From Athripsodes cinereus (Eukaryota > Arthropoda > Insecta > Trichoptera > Leptoceridae), in the NCBI GenBank assembly GCA_947579605.1, contig OX388328.1, positions 8,845,684-8,909,683 on the forward strand: 64,000 nucleotides of DNA, read 5' to 3'. This document shows, piece after piece, positions 19,829 through 32,268 of the stretch. Each line of letters begins with the position of its first letter. The stretch's first letter is position 1. A model generated the notes under the pieces. The model had not been told where the DNA came from. It was given only the letters and a program-made list of their open reading frames with translations, and searched no databases. A program made the position numbers and the translations under genes.

Positions 19829-22071
19829 TCAAAAGACACTCTAAAACTTACAGAAGAGAGTGAGAGACTTATTCTTTAGCTGAGATTCCACGGCTAAAAT
19901 CACGTTTTTTTATAAACGCGCTCTCTATGTACAGTCTATATATTGAATATATTTAATCTAAAATAATGTAATTTAATGTACAATAATTGCTTGTTGTCGA
20001 TGCTTAAAGTCAAAAATTAATTAATATAGGTACCTACTGGCTTTTAAACATAGCGGGGTGAACGCCGAGCGGAACGAACCTCACACTTTTTTGGGAATTT
20101 TTAAACATTTTCTCTAATGTAATTAATAATAAGGAAGATAGAAAAAAAATTTTATTCACGAGCACGTCACATTGGTTATCCAAAATTGTTTGTAGATTGA
20201 TGGAAACATATCGAAATAAGAATTTAAGGATTGCTTTTGTTTTTCATTAGTTATTTCCACTTCCGACTATTTCGCCTGGTATTTTTGTGTAAATTTTGAT
20301 TCATCACAACCTGTATTTTATCGTAAATATAAACTGTTTTTTTTTTCACAGTTTTCAAACTGCTACATTTAATCATACATTATTAATTTGTCGCATTGTG
20401 AAAATAAAATCACTGTGAAATAATACCACAGCGAGTCATCATTGTTGAAAAAAAAAATCATTAATTCCGTCACCATAAACGTTCACAAATAATTTCTCCC
20501 GCTGTGAAAATTGTGAAAACAAAAGGCCTTTTTGTATATATATATTTACAAAACAAGTACCGTCGTATATATATTTTGAAGCACAGAACAATATATATAT
20601 GAATATTTTGTATGTATACTATAATAAAGGACACCATTGGTTGTATTTTTGGTGTGCGGTGTTAAGGTCTAATTGACCAATTTGTTTTGTGAACAAATCA
20701 CATAAAACATCACCTTAGTTCCTAATGTATGTAACAATATACCAAATGCGACAGTTCACACTACTCACCCCTACAGAGGAAGGTTGGGTAACATTGGAAA
20801 CATTTTAATTTATTATCGACAATTCATATAAGATTTTTTTACCGTAACCAGCGAACGCTTATACACAAATGTCAATCTTTTTAAAATGAAAAGAATTTTC
20901 GATAAATAGATCCATTTTCGGATTCTGCTACCAACTTATTCCTTCTCTACAATAAAAGCTCGTTTTTTGTTGTAGGTCTACTTTGTTTTCACGACATACG
21001 CATATTATTTCTGACTGTAGATTTTAGATACCTATATAATAAAGCCAAAAAAAAATGAAATCGTTATTATTTTGGATTTACGAATTTTCAGTGCATATTA
21101 TATTAAAAACATCTTTACCATTTTGCTAATCGTATTCTATACAGCGATGTGCTTTTCAATTAAGTAAAAAGCACCGCATGTCTACAAAAGATAAACTGTA
21201 GGTATATTGTCTGAAATTGTTGTACAAAAACGACGAGATCGTGAAATATCTTAAAGCTCTATACCAAATTTAAAAATTTGGCGACGGAGGGATTAGAAAC
21301 TAAAAATTTTCAGGTATCTTTTTGAAATTCTTACCACATCTGTGCACTATGCCATCGATTTTTTCTTCTTCCGTATTTTTCACGCTTGTTTTGAGCAACT
21401 TCATCTCAAGCGTTTGTTTCATAATCTAAAATTATTTAAGCTTGATAAGACTCATAGATTTGAAAAAAAACGTCGAGAAAAATCGGCGTGTAATAAACAT
21501 ATGAGTCATCGATATCTGTGCCAATAAAAAAATAAGACATTCTAGAATAGTGGAAAAATCAGATAATGTTTCTAGGTGTTATTTTTAGATTCAACAATTT
21601 AAATATAAAATAAAGAGACGGGAATTTAGATCTTAAAGAAACGAAACAGATTTGCCTTGAAGAAAATCTTAATTGGATTTTAAAATCAATTATCTCTTAA
21701 CAATTAAATATATTTCAAAAGATAACAGAATTATTAAGAAACAAAAGCAAATCAATAGAATAATCTTCTTGTGGGAGTGAAGCAGTCAGCGCGACGTTCA
21801 TTTGTTCAGCAGTCTTGCATAAATTATTATACTTCATAATAAAACAATTGCCTCCGAAAAAAAACAAAAGAACTATAAATTATCATTTCCAATGCAGAGA
21901 TAATAACTAGCCTGCGTTGCTATTTTGTTGTTGATGAATTCTAAACAATGTATTTTACTATAATAGGAAACAAAACAACATCAAAGTTGCGTATTTCAAT
22001 TGTCTTCAGTCTGTTTGGAAAATTCAACATTGACAGAGCTGGTACAAAATATATACCTATTTAAAAATATG

Positions 22072-22212
22072 TTTTTATTTATTTATTTATTCATTCTTTC
22101 CTGTACATTGATAACATACGATTTCATTGAAGGCATACATTCAAATTAAATACAATCAATATACAGAGGGCGAGTTTATCGCAAAGGCGCGTTTTCTTCC
22201 AGTTAACCCAAG
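22072..22212 (-). repeat. Repeat E1 copy
   Basis: Same blocks as 13912-14078 in the same orientation, including GGGCGAGTTTATCGCAAAGG and CTTCCAGTTAACCC. Confidence 0.55.
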
Positions 22213-22274
22213 AATTTAATTGTGAATTGTCCATAATATAAAGTTATGTTTCGATTTTTTATACAACTACTCAA

Positions 22275-22400
22275 ATACAGTACATCTCCAAACATCCTCA
22301 CAGCTAGAAATATGCTTGTGTCGTGAAGGCTAAATAGATTTGCAGTATGATTTGAGCCCGTAACCAACTGTGAAGTCTGAAACTCTACCACTTGTCTGCC
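22275..22400 (-). pseudogene. Degenerate tRNA-like SINE fragment
   Basis: The reverse strand reads GGCAGACAAGTGGTAGAG and then a box B-like GGGCTCAAATC. It differs from SINE-1 and SINE-2. Weak evidence. Confidence 0.25.
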
Positions 22401-22555
22401 GATAATTGCATATTAAATAATTTCTCTTCGTCCTTATCTATCCTTACTTATCTGTCCTTGAAAATTGGATCTAGGTATATAATCCACAAAGTCAAGATAT
22501 ATAATCTTCTAATCCTTTATTTTTCATTCTCTTTACCTCCTCTTCAATTAATTCA

Positions 22556-22628
22556 CTGTATTTATTACATGCAGCTGGTAAGCTGGCTACTCCACTTGTG
22601 GGATATGGCCTGATCGTTTAGTAGTAGA
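22556..22628 (+). mobile_element. Family C, 3' end only
   Basis: TTATTACATGCAGCTGGTAA through CCACTTGTGGGATATGGCC and TTTAGTAGTAG. Confidence 0.6.
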
Positions 22629-23124
22629 TTTTAAAAATATGTCATTATATTTTTTAAATAGCACGTTTTGGAAGTGAGTTCTTTAAAATAATCATAATGG
22701 TATCTACGATTGCGTAAAATATGCATGTATATTGTATACAATTGAACGTTGTCCCTGCCCACTCATTCTCGCAACATGCCAAATCCATCATGGTATCATC
22801 CTGGTAGGTACATATCATAATAACTTCCTCAATGAAATGTTACGAATGTGTTAAAAAATCAGTCATTTGTCGAAACTCATGGGACTTAAATAATCTAACC
22901 ATTGAGGTGACTCGAGAAACGCAGAATTGATCTGAATGTAGGGGATTATTTCTGCCCTGTGCTCTCAACGAGAACATTGAAAGGCAATTTTTTTATTTAT
23001 TTATTCTACAGAGACACACACAGAGAGTTGAAAAAACATTCATAAAAACAAGAAAAAAAGACACATTAATGCAACATTTCATCTAACGAAAAATATTTAT
23101 CATTTCATGCAACGAAAAATACCT

Positions 23125-23620
23125 AATTGCAAATATGGCCAACATACAAACAATTCCGCGATCTACATATACTCTACTTTCTATAGAGAGAACAAGCGCT
23201 GCCACATCACACCACTGCTTAAGGAGCTACACTGGCTTAGAGTCCCAGAGAGAGTAGAGTTCAAGCTGTGCCTCACGGTCCACAAAGCCTTGAACGGCAC
23301 AGCACCTCTATGCCTCGCTGAGCTATGTCCCCTCGACGAAACTCTGAGGCGACCACTGCGATCAGCTTCCACCGCTGTAAACAAGCTTGTGGAGCCCAAC
23401 AGGGCAAACACTTCCAAATTCGCAGAGAGGAGCTTTAGCGTTGCGGGGCCAACTGCCTGGAACCGATTACCAGCGGATTTAAGAAAGAACCAGCCCACTG
23501 CAACGTTCATGACTAAGCTGAAAACACTGCTTTTCAAGAAAAGTCATGGCGCCCTTGAGATGGTCACGGATCATTAAACGGCGCCAAATATAAATTGTCT
23601 TTATTATTATTATTATTTCT
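23125..23620 (+). mobile_element. LINE-B 3' end (CR1/L2-like RT C-terminus), intact frame
   Basis: The frame ending at TAA 23575-23577 reads HITPLLKELHWLRVPERVEF, KLCLTVHKALNGTAPLCLAE, then ERSFSVAGPTAWNRLPADLR and LKTLLFKKSHGALEM. This is the conserved C-terminal signature of CR1/L2-type non-LTR elements. An (ATT)n tail follows. The catalytic part is missing. The same 3' end occurs inside the LINE-A copy at 16962-17157. Confidence 0.8.
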
Positions 23621-24512
23621 CTACAACATCCTAAAGCACAATTTCCCTCAGTACCTTTTTGCGTTTTGAATATTTGTCTTCACATGGACGTCCTCTGAGA
23701 TCTCAGAATAACCAGTTACTTGCCGTCCCTGCCCACACCACAACCTTCTTCAGTTCATCATTTACGACCCATGCAATTTGAATGTGGAATAATCTACCTT
23801 GCAATATTAGAAATTCCTCTAGACGCTACACGTTTTTAAGAATAACCTAAAATCCATAGACTTATCCTAAAAAGTTCCTCCCCGTGCCTTAATCCTTCAT
23901 TTTGTAGTATTCATTACAGGAAACATGACACTTTTTATTTATTTATTTATACATAGTACTAACTGTTCACATTTAGTATTAATTACACATTGTCAACATA
24001 GTATCACACATTATTTAGGTTAGCTGAAAGATATTGCCTCCAGGCAATAAGCTCGCCAAATGCTTATGATTTTTTTTCTTATCAATAAAGTGTTATTATT
24101 ATTATATAGAAATATTGCCTTGCCTAAAATTAAAAAAAAATGTCAGCGTAATAAGACTTATTCTGAAAGAGCCCGATTTAAGACATTGTCTATGACAAAA
24201 TAATCTTAATTTGATAATATCATCTACATTATAATAAAGTATAACGCCCGCGGTATAATTATTTTATATAGGACTATTAAACAGTGTATTACAATCAAAC
24301 AACATAGTTGCATCACAGTGTTACTTAAATGGAATAAACAGCGTGCGATCAAAATATATTATAAGACTATATAACAAATAAAATAAATTAAATTATATAT
24401 TTCTCAATATGTAATAATTGTGTCGCCGAGATTCGAAATCCACTATAACACATTTTCACAAAAATTGAGTTATAATATTTGTCGTTGGATTCGTTATTAA
24501 ATATTCTATAAC

Positions 24513-24658
24513 GTAAATTCAGCGATGAGGCTTGCCAGCCATCCTGAAGGTCTTAACTTTTATTGACACGGGAAGGACAGTTCGCATGTTTATAACACAC
24601 AGCTGATCTGATGGCTATCCCACTTGTAGTATATGCCGTGATGGTATAGATAGTAGTA
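24513..24658 (+). mobile_element. Family C, 5'-truncated, flanked by a ~50-bp repeat
   Basis: It begins at TAAATTCAGCGATGAGG and ends GATGGTATAGATAGTAGTA. It splits the TIR element 24413-25197. A GAGTTATA...ATATTCTATAAC segment is present on both sides (24467-24512 and 24659-24710). Confidence 0.65.
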
Positions 24659-24842
24659 GAGTTATAGAGATATTTGTCATTAGATTCGTAATCAAATATT
24701 CTATAACCGTAGAAAATTGTTTCTTTAAAAACACTCACTATTTGTACAAAAACACTAAAATAAAATTGGGATGAGAAAATAATTCCGCCATATCCCTTTA
24801 TGTGTCTTTAAATATCCTCTATAACTCAACCTACCAATAGGA

Positions 24843-24972
24843 GTTTTTTTTTTAAGATATATCTGGGTTTTGTTATAAACCCAAATACAACCTTATACAC
24901 CTTTTACACTAAGCTAAAAGCTTGTGCAGTGAAAGGGGAGTTTGCCGGCACCTGGTATCGAACCACGGACCC
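24843..24972 (-). mobile_element. SINE-2, 5'-truncated
   Basis: It shares the tail, the GGGTTTATAAC body and the GCCGGCAAACTCCCC block, but the copy stops at CCGTGGTTCG. It lies inside the TIR element 24413-25197. Confidence 0.7.
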
Positions 24973-25426
24973 GGACCCAAGTTATTTTTATGTATACAAA
25001 ATTTACAGTATATTTTTATTAAATAGTAAAAATTATTATAAAATTGATCTGTTGTAACAATCTTATAATTAACAAACTTGTTTGACTTGAGAAAAATACG
25101 TTTTATACTAACTTGTATATTTAATTTTTTTAATCGAATTTCCCCGAATCACAAAAATGTGTTATAGCAGATTTCGAAACTAAGCGACACAATTATTATT
25201 ATTATTATGTACGTATTGTAATGAAAGACATCCGACCTACTTCTCACTAAGTCATATAGTTTGGTTTTATAATTAATTTATTGTTTGTGTAATGTCGATT
25301 GTCTACATTTTTATGAATATTTATTGATATCAATAAATTAAAGTGGTTTACGCATGTAGAAAGAATGAGTGGCAAAAAATTTAGAATAAATATACAAAAA
25401 GATATAACAGTAGAACAAGCAGATTG

Positions 25427-25668
25427 TCGGAGTGACGCGGAGATAACGCTCTTGCCTTTGAGTCACGAGGTCCCGGGTTCGATTCCCGGCCAGGGCAAAA
25501 TAAAGAATGACCTTTTTCAAATTGTCCTGGGTCTGGGAGTTACATGTATATATGTTTATTGTATTGTATATATGTATCTGTATTGTTGCGTTAGTACCCA
25601 TAATACAAAATTCATATTAGTTTGGGACTAGCTCGATCTTTGTGAATTGTCTATGTATGTTATGTTAT
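25427..25668 (+). mobile_element. SINE-1 copy
   Basis: GTGACGCGGAGATAACGCTC head, intact GGTTCGATTCCCGG box B, and the shared body ending GTGAATTGTCTATG. It is near full length. Confidence 0.8.
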
Positions 25669-26979
25669 CGAATTATTTGACAACGTGAATCGAATTCTCA
25701 AAGACAGACACGTTTAGCGAAATAAAAAAAGGGATACTTTAAATGCTGGTTCTGAGTGCCTCTTACAGGACACTCGAAAAGTAATAGAAAAGATTGGGAA
25801 ACCTACTCTTTATCGGAGACTCCATGTGTTTTTTTTTTAATTATTCACCTGTCATAACTTTTATTGGCATCTAAAGGACGACTTGAATGTTGATTACAAG
25901 CAGTCGGTTCGCCGGTTACCCCATTGGTGAAATATTCCGTGATGATATGTATATTAAATATATAATCCAATAATTTAGCCCATTAAAACACAATGTGTTT
26001 ATTAAATAACCTACCAACCTTTGCATATTCTTGGAAAAAAAACGTATTATGAAATGAATAAGTACCTATTGATATAATAAAAAAAACTCGCTGATTTTTT
26101 GTGTAATCCTAAAAAATAATAACAGAAGAATATATAATTATGTATGTAGGTACATATGTTTGCTTAAATTTCATCTATGGTCACGACAAGCAAAAAAAGT
26201 AGAACTTTCTCTAAATGACTGGTATTCAAATTGTCATTCATCTACTGAGCGTGTGTCGAGATAAAAAAAAATGAGCATATATCTTAAATATTTATTAACA
26301 CAGACAAATTTGAAACTAAAGATTTACTCAAAAACACAATGTTTTAACGAAAACAAAAAATATATGGTATGAAAGAACACATATCTCAACATTTTTCATA
26401 CTTTTCGAAAGACAGTTTCACATGATTCAGCCGGTTTAAAAATTAACCAAAATACTGAAGGCCCGCAGAACGTCCAGATAACGCAGAGGTCTGGAGACTA
26501 CTATATCCGATTGTACACTTGGCAAAAGCGTCCTCACGGGAGAAGCCGAAGAGGGCACCCTGAGAAGCTGGCCAGCTAAACATCACCGCCTGAGGAATAT
26601 TTTGACAACACTCTCAGGGAAAAAAGAAAGGTTTTTAAACAAAATCTTCAAGTTTAAAAGCTAGTTATAAATAAGAGTAGGTAGTAATAATAATAAATAG
26701 CACAGTGACACGTCATTGTGACGTCACCTGACCCTTGTCACGTCAGCGACGCGACCTCAATCCTAATTCTAATAATAATAATAATTAAATATAAGCGACC
26801 GCAGGCTCTAAAGGGTTAAAACTTTCAAAATGTCACTATTTAAAAAAAAACTTGACAAAAAAATATATAAAATTCATTAGTTAGCTCGGCTATTTCATCG
26901 TTTTATAATGTACACATTATATAATTAATACAGTGTATATAATGAATAATACATAATTTCGAATCTAAATTTGAACGTT

Positions 26980-27001
26980 TCCAGCCCCCCCCCCCCCCCC
27001 T
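26980..27001. repeat. Poly(C) run
   Basis: About 16 consecutive C in otherwise AT-rich intron DNA, followed by TCTCTATCG. Confidence 0.8.
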
Positions 27002-27202
27002 CTCTATCGCCTCACTACTAGCCATATAACCCCGTCGTCGCTAATGGAATTTATAGGTTCACATATCATTACGTATTAACGAAGCAATTAATAATGCCAA
27101 TATAATACAGAGTTGTTGAAAGCATTAACGGTTAAACATCGAAAGTTCGAAATTCGAAAACTTCCATAAACTAAACATTTCGTTCCTTAGAAAATATCAC
27201 TG

Positions 27203-27405
27203 GGCCTAGTCAAAACACATTTTAGCGTTACGTTTTCGTTACGTTTTACGTTTCGTTACGTTTTCGTTCAAACGTGGACGACGTTGCGAGAACGCGCCAA
27301 TTTTCGTAACTACTTGTGTATTTGTGCTACGAAAATTGACGCGTTCTCGCAACGTTGTCCGCGTTTGAACGAAGACGTAACGCTAAAATGTGTTTTGACT
27401 AGGCC
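27203..27405. mobile_element. Foldback MITE with GGCCTAGTCAAAACACA ends
   Basis: About 80-bp arms are inverted copies: GGCCTAGTCAAAACACATTT at one end and its complement at the other, with GCGTTCTCGCAACGTTG inside. The left arm has an extra CGTTACGTTT-type expansion. A diverged end (CCTAGTCAAAACACA) also occurs at 44756. Confidence 0.72.
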
Positions 27406-27587
27406 GACAGGAAACCGAAGAAATTCGTTAGACGCCAAATAGCTTCAAAGACAAAGACAGGACCGAAAATTGCGTAAACCATCTGATTACTCGAAACGAG
27501 TAGATGTCCATTAAAGATAGAATAGAATAGAATTGCGTAAACCACGAATAAGTCGTCTATTTGACTAAATAAACCATTTTAACAAGA

Positions 27588-27695
27588 ATACTGACGTACC
27601 AATAGCACTATGATATATCCCTTTGTGGGGTAGCCAGCGGACTAACTTCATGCAAGATATCTTCTTTAAGCCATAAAACATAAGACATTCAGGAT
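27588..27695 (-). mobile_element. Family C fragment
   Basis: Reverse-strand match to the 3' half (CCCCACAAAGGGATATATCA end block and a GACTAACTTCATGCAAG-type segment). Confidence 0.5.
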
Positions 27696-28124
27696 CAGAG
27701 GCAGTATTTCCGACATTTGACATTTCTGACACCACTGACAACATCTGATACTCAGACATCATAATTATCTGACAATGTTAAATGTATTATATGGGATATT
27801 TTACGAATACCTACCTCAGCAAGACACTTAAAAACTTAAAGACCTATATTTACGAGGCCTCCAAGGAACATTTTGGATTAATTTTGATTTAAACAATTTT
27901 TTTTATTCATTTTTTACTGCACACTGATTTATGCATTCATTCACTATGTCCGATTTCCGTAATTAAATTAAAATGATATATAAAAACAATTTTTTCTACT
28001 ATTTTGACTTTTATTAAAAGGACATTGAGATAGATTGACAATGTTCTTGGAAGTCGAAAGATGTCTCTCCCAGTAAAAGTCAAAATTGTTGAAAAAATGT
28101 TGTTTTTAATTTCATATACGTTAA

Positions 28125-28195
28125 TATTACATAAATACAATCAATATATTAAGGGCGAGATTATCGCGAAAACTAAATATCTTCCAACAAACCCA
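28125..28195 (-). repeat. Repeat E1 fragment
   Basis: ATAAATACAATCAATATATT, GGGCGAGATTATCGCG and CTTCCAACAAACCC align with E1. Confidence 0.45.
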
Positions 28196-28597
28196 AAGCC
28201 AATAAACCAACATTTTCAATACGAATATACCATATACATTCAGTACTATACGAGTACCTTTAAACAAATTTGTAAAATGGAATACCAATATATTATGAAC
28301 TCAATTATTTCATTTCGAATCGTTTCACTGCTGTCGACGACCCATGCGGCAGGGAAATAATATTTCAACCGTACACGGTACTGTTATTATTATTATTATT
28401 AATTTTAAATTATATAATAGATTCGGCACATCAATTATTCCTTTAGTACGTCATCACACATGCCAATCCGCTCCTGTTTAATGTTTGACATAACTTAACT
28501 ATTTATTAGTTTATTTATAATTTTATAAATTTATTATTATTATTATGAGTCAACGTGGTCTCCCACTCTTTTTATGTGAGTTTTACTACCACTACAC

Positions 28598-28772
28598 CTA
28601 CGTGGATTGACCACGTGTATCAAATTCTCAAGGACGGCCGCGTGTTGAGTAAGAGAAATCAACTGAAAGGTTGCATGAATGTAGAGTTGTCGAAAAAAGT
28701 TTGTAGGGATATATCTATATGGCGTTCCGTTCTCTCTGCTTATGCCACTTGGGATGCGGCGTGAGGGAATAG
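28598..28772 (+). mobile_element. LINE-A, 3' end
   Basis: It matches the last part of the family, from the HVYQILKDGRVLSKRN region to the GGCGTGAGGG end, with an AATAG-repeat tail. It carries frameshifts relative to the 61715 copy. Confidence 0.65.
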
Positions 28773-28789
28773 AATAGAATAGCATACTA

Positions 28790-29022
28790 CTAATGTTATA
28801 CCAATCACGGCATATTCTACAAGTAGGGTAGACAGCAGACCAGCTGCATGTAGTAAAACCAGCAAAGTATCTTTTCCGTGTCCACAATTAAATGAAAGCA
28901 TGGGTGAAAAATCTCATAGATGAATTTAAGATGAAAAATGTCTTGATTTTGATGATCACCTGCCTTTTACAGGACACTCAAAAACTTACGTTAAAGAGTG
29001 CAAGACAGATTGAATTTTACCG
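28790..29022 (-). mobile_element. Family C copy
   Basis: Near-complete reverse copy from the ACTCTTTAACGTAAGTTTT head side to the ATTGGTATAACATTAGTAG end. Confidence 0.65.
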
Positions 29023-29312
29023 TATTCTAATATGAGATGTTTAGTGAAACAACAGCCTAACCCTCTTAAGGATTTTTAAGGAAGACCAATTTTTTTTTTT
29101 CATTTTTTTGTCGATAAAATGTCAAATTTTGACACAGAATAAAGATAACAAAAGCGCTCTTCAGTAGAAGCAAGTTTGGATATATATTTTTTGTTTTTTT
29201 TTTTTCACCGGGGCTCTTTTACGTCATGTGTTCTCAAGTAATTTGGGCTCACTTATCATTCGGGTTCACTTTCTTCAAATAAAAATATAACTTAAAGTAA
29301 AACATTCGAAGC

Positions 29313-29570
29313 TATATCGATGGCATAGCGCACAGATGTGGTAAGTGCAGTTTTCATAGTTTTGAGATAATCAATGTTGAAAGTTTGAGATGCCATACAA
29401 TTTAGTACTAGCCACACATAGTTTTTGTTAAATATCTCGTGAATGACACAGAGTTACGCAATAATATTTCTAAGGAACATACTTCAGATGATATAGATTC
29501 GCATGCGTATAATAACTCATTTTCGGGAAAAACTGTACTTACCACATCTGTGCGCTATACCATCGATATA
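29313..29570. mobile_element. TIR element (MITE), 258 bp
   Basis: TATATCGATGGCATAGCGCA...GATGTGGTAAGTGCAGTTTT at the left is matched, inverted, at the right end with two substitutions over about 40 bp. A right-end fragment also occurs at 21332-21360. The element ends 46 bp before the hAT MITE. Confidence 0.7.
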
Positions 29571-29615
29571 TACTAGCAAGCACAACCTCACACAATATAC
29601 ACGATGCAATTGTAT

Positions 29616-29962
29616 TAGTGATGTAACGAATGTGTGATTTTGGATAATTCGCGAATAGCGAATATTGACTTGCTTAAATTTCTACAATTGCTCAAACATT
29701 AAAATTTCTACCCCCCCGTCGCCGAATTTTCAAAATGGTATAGGAATTTAAAATATTTCAAAACGGTTTTCTTAAAGAATATTTTCTTGCAGTACCTTTT
29801 ACTAAAATGTACCGGGTACGTATCCGGTACTATTACCGGATATCCGATACTTTTTTACCAAAATAATATTCGCAAAACATTCGCATATTTTTTTGCGAAT
29901 GCGAATACTTTGAAATCTGCGAATATTCGCGAATGCGAATACGAATATTCGTTACATCACCA
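29616..29962. mobile_element. hAT-type MITE, 347 bp
   Basis: TIRs TAGTGATGTAACGAAT and ATTCGTTACATCACCA are flanked by AATTGTAT at 29608-29615 and 29963-29970. The interior is rich in CGAATATTCG-type motifs. No transposase. Confidence 0.8.
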
Positions 29963-30454
29963 AATTGTATTAAGTATACCTAATTCTTTTTCTTATACCG
30001 TCATCAGATCACAGACATAATTATGTACATACATAGTTACATTAAAGACAAGAAGACACAAGATTGACAGGACAATAGAGTCCCAGTGACATGATTACTT
30101 CAGGAGCTATAATTATTATTACTTAACTACGTATCTATATGCAGACGGATGACAGAAGACAGATCAATGGCAGAGACGCTAAAAGACTTATAATTATTGT
30201 TGCCATATCGATGGTTTAAAGCACTAAAGATACATGTCCACTATTTAGATAAAACGAGTTAAAATATGTTTATACTTTTTTTATTTTCTCTTTATATTTT
30301 TGTGCATATTTATATTTTTATTTATAATTTTGTTTTTAGGTGTCCAATGATTATGTAAAATTCTAATGGTTTATCTGCTTACTTATAAAGGCAATTGCCG
30401 TGTATTTTCTAAAATAAAAAATAAATAAATGTAAAAAATAATCAGCTAAAATAT

Positions 30455-30640
30455 GGCCGAACATGCTTTGGAGATAGAGCATTAAGTGTTACGGGTCCCA
30501 GATGCTGGAACAAGTTGCCTCTGGGTCTGCGAGAGGAGGCGAATGGAGAGAGCTTTAGAAAAAGGCTGAAAACGTAGCTTTTTGCTGGGACTTTCGGGCG
30601 ATGGACTCGGTATTTGACGCTTTTGAGGTCATGTTGTTGT
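30455..30640 (+). mobile_element. CR1-like LINE 3' fragment
   Basis: It translates with CFGDRALSVTGPRCWNKLPL and FRKRLKT, then a stop. It has the same type of RT tail as LINE-B but a different lineage. Confidence 0.6.
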
Positions 30641-31059
30641 GAGTAAACGACGCTTTTCAAATTATCCAACAAATTATCCAACAAGAAGATAATTACTAAT
30701 CATACTATACTATACTATACCATCACGGCATATCCCAATACCAATCATATTTATATCATAATCGAAATATTTAAGAAAAACGTCCTGTCACACGTTCACA
30801 AATGAACATTTTTTTGTGCACAGATGCAACATGTCACATAAAATATTTGATCATGCATTTAATTCTTATAAGCACATGTGCATCAAGGACATCTTCTGAA
30901 TCAATTTAAAATTAGTAATTAATCGAGAATCACAAACTTTGAATACATGTTTTCTTGAAAACGTCAAATAAGGACATGTGTCTTCTGTGCTTTAAACCAT
31001 CGATAGATTACGTTAATGTTTTAAAATAAAATAAATATATATAAAAAAATGTGCAATGA

Positions 31060-31268
31060 CTAAATAGTTCTCTCCCATTCTTTTCTGCTGGTTTGCGAGT
31101 GTCCTGTAGATGGCTATTCATCCAATATCACGTGCCTATAGAACATTTTACATTTTCAATTCAGCCATGAGGTATATCTTCCATTCTGAATGACTTAATG
31201 TGTCTCATCTCTCGGGGGGGAAGATCTGCATGTTTATTACATATAGTGAGTCTATTGGCTTCCCCACT
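31060..31268 (+). mobile_element. Family C, diverged copy
   Basis: CTCCCATTCTTTTCTGCTGG, GCGAGTGTCCTGTAGATGG and GCATGTTTATTACATATAG match the family in order. The tail is missing. Confidence 0.55.
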
Positions 31269-31949
31269 TATTTATTTACAAATCACGACGCTAGACTTTA
31301 GGTATATGTCGAAGATTTAAGTAATAATATAATTTATATTATCTTCAGTCATAATCAGCTAGCTTTTACAAATAACTTTAAAAAATTGATTCTCCGGTAA
31401 ATTTAGACACCAAAATTAAAAAAATCTATTATAATAAATTCTTGCATTATTGTGAGAAAGTTTCTGAACACAGCTGATATTCCAGGCACAATGCTAGTGT
31501 TTTGAACCTGCGTTTTGAGCCTAATCCTTTGATATCCTGTATATCTTGGATAGGTGAATTTTTCCCAGCATTAGACTTTTTAGTTTTTGTGTGATCATGT
31601 CTGATCATATGGAGATTGAATGGTTGTACAATGCTGAGAAATGTGGATGGCAATTCCGCCACCGCGTTAAAATTCTAAATATTATTTTTAGTTTTATATA
31701 TCTATACTATAATACGAGTATAAAACAAATCAATATGGATAATATTAATTAGTTTCATGTTTTAATCCGTTATCAACACATAGACACAAGATTACTCTAA
31801 TATAATATATGTGTGTTCGTTTGTATATGTGTATGTTTATATTGTGTCCTCAATAGACACCGCATTTATTTACAAGAGGTAAACTAAATAAAAAAAACTC
31901 ACCCTTTGGGTAGGTTTGAGGTTAACACTGTTATACATAAATACATACA

Positions 31950-32268
31950 TACCATCACGCCGCTTCCCTTGCGGGGTAGGCAGAAAGGATCGAGCGCCAC
32001 TTCCTTCTATCCTTGCATACATCTTTCGCTTCCGTCACTGTCATACAATTCCTCATGCATGCTCTCCTGTTCAATGTGCTCAACACGTGACCGTCCTGTA
32101 GGATTTGATTTAAATGATCTTGCCATTTGATTCTCGGACGTCCACGTCTCCGAGCACCATTCCTCTCAGCCAAATATATCTTCTTGGTCATTCTGTCCTC
32201 ATTCATTTCCACGTGCCCAAACCATCGTAACTTATTTACATTCATCCTTGTAACCAGTAACCACACTG
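31950..32268 (-). mobile_element. LINE-A, 3' end with open RT C-terminal frame
   Basis: An open reverse-strand frame contains NVNKLRWFGHVE, RMTKKIYLAERNGARRRGRP, a SKRN-like NRRACMRNCM block and KWRSILSAYP. This is the C-terminal end of a non-LTR reverse transcriptase of RTE/Jockey type. It diverges from the 61715 copy but is colinear. Confidence 0.7.

Larger units (their letters stand above)
24413..25197. mobile_element. TIR element with nested family C and SINE-2 insertions
   Basis: AATAATTGTGTCGC...GAAATC..CTATAACACATTTT at 24413-24455 is inverted at 25155-25197 with few changes. A family C copy (24513-24658) and a truncated SINE-2 (24843-24972) lie inside. Without them the element is about 500 bp. 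Confidence 0.62.

Noticed and set aside
23181..23537. Minus-strand 118-aa frame
   Set aside because: It is antisense to the clear LINE-B reverse-transcriptase tail on the plus strand.
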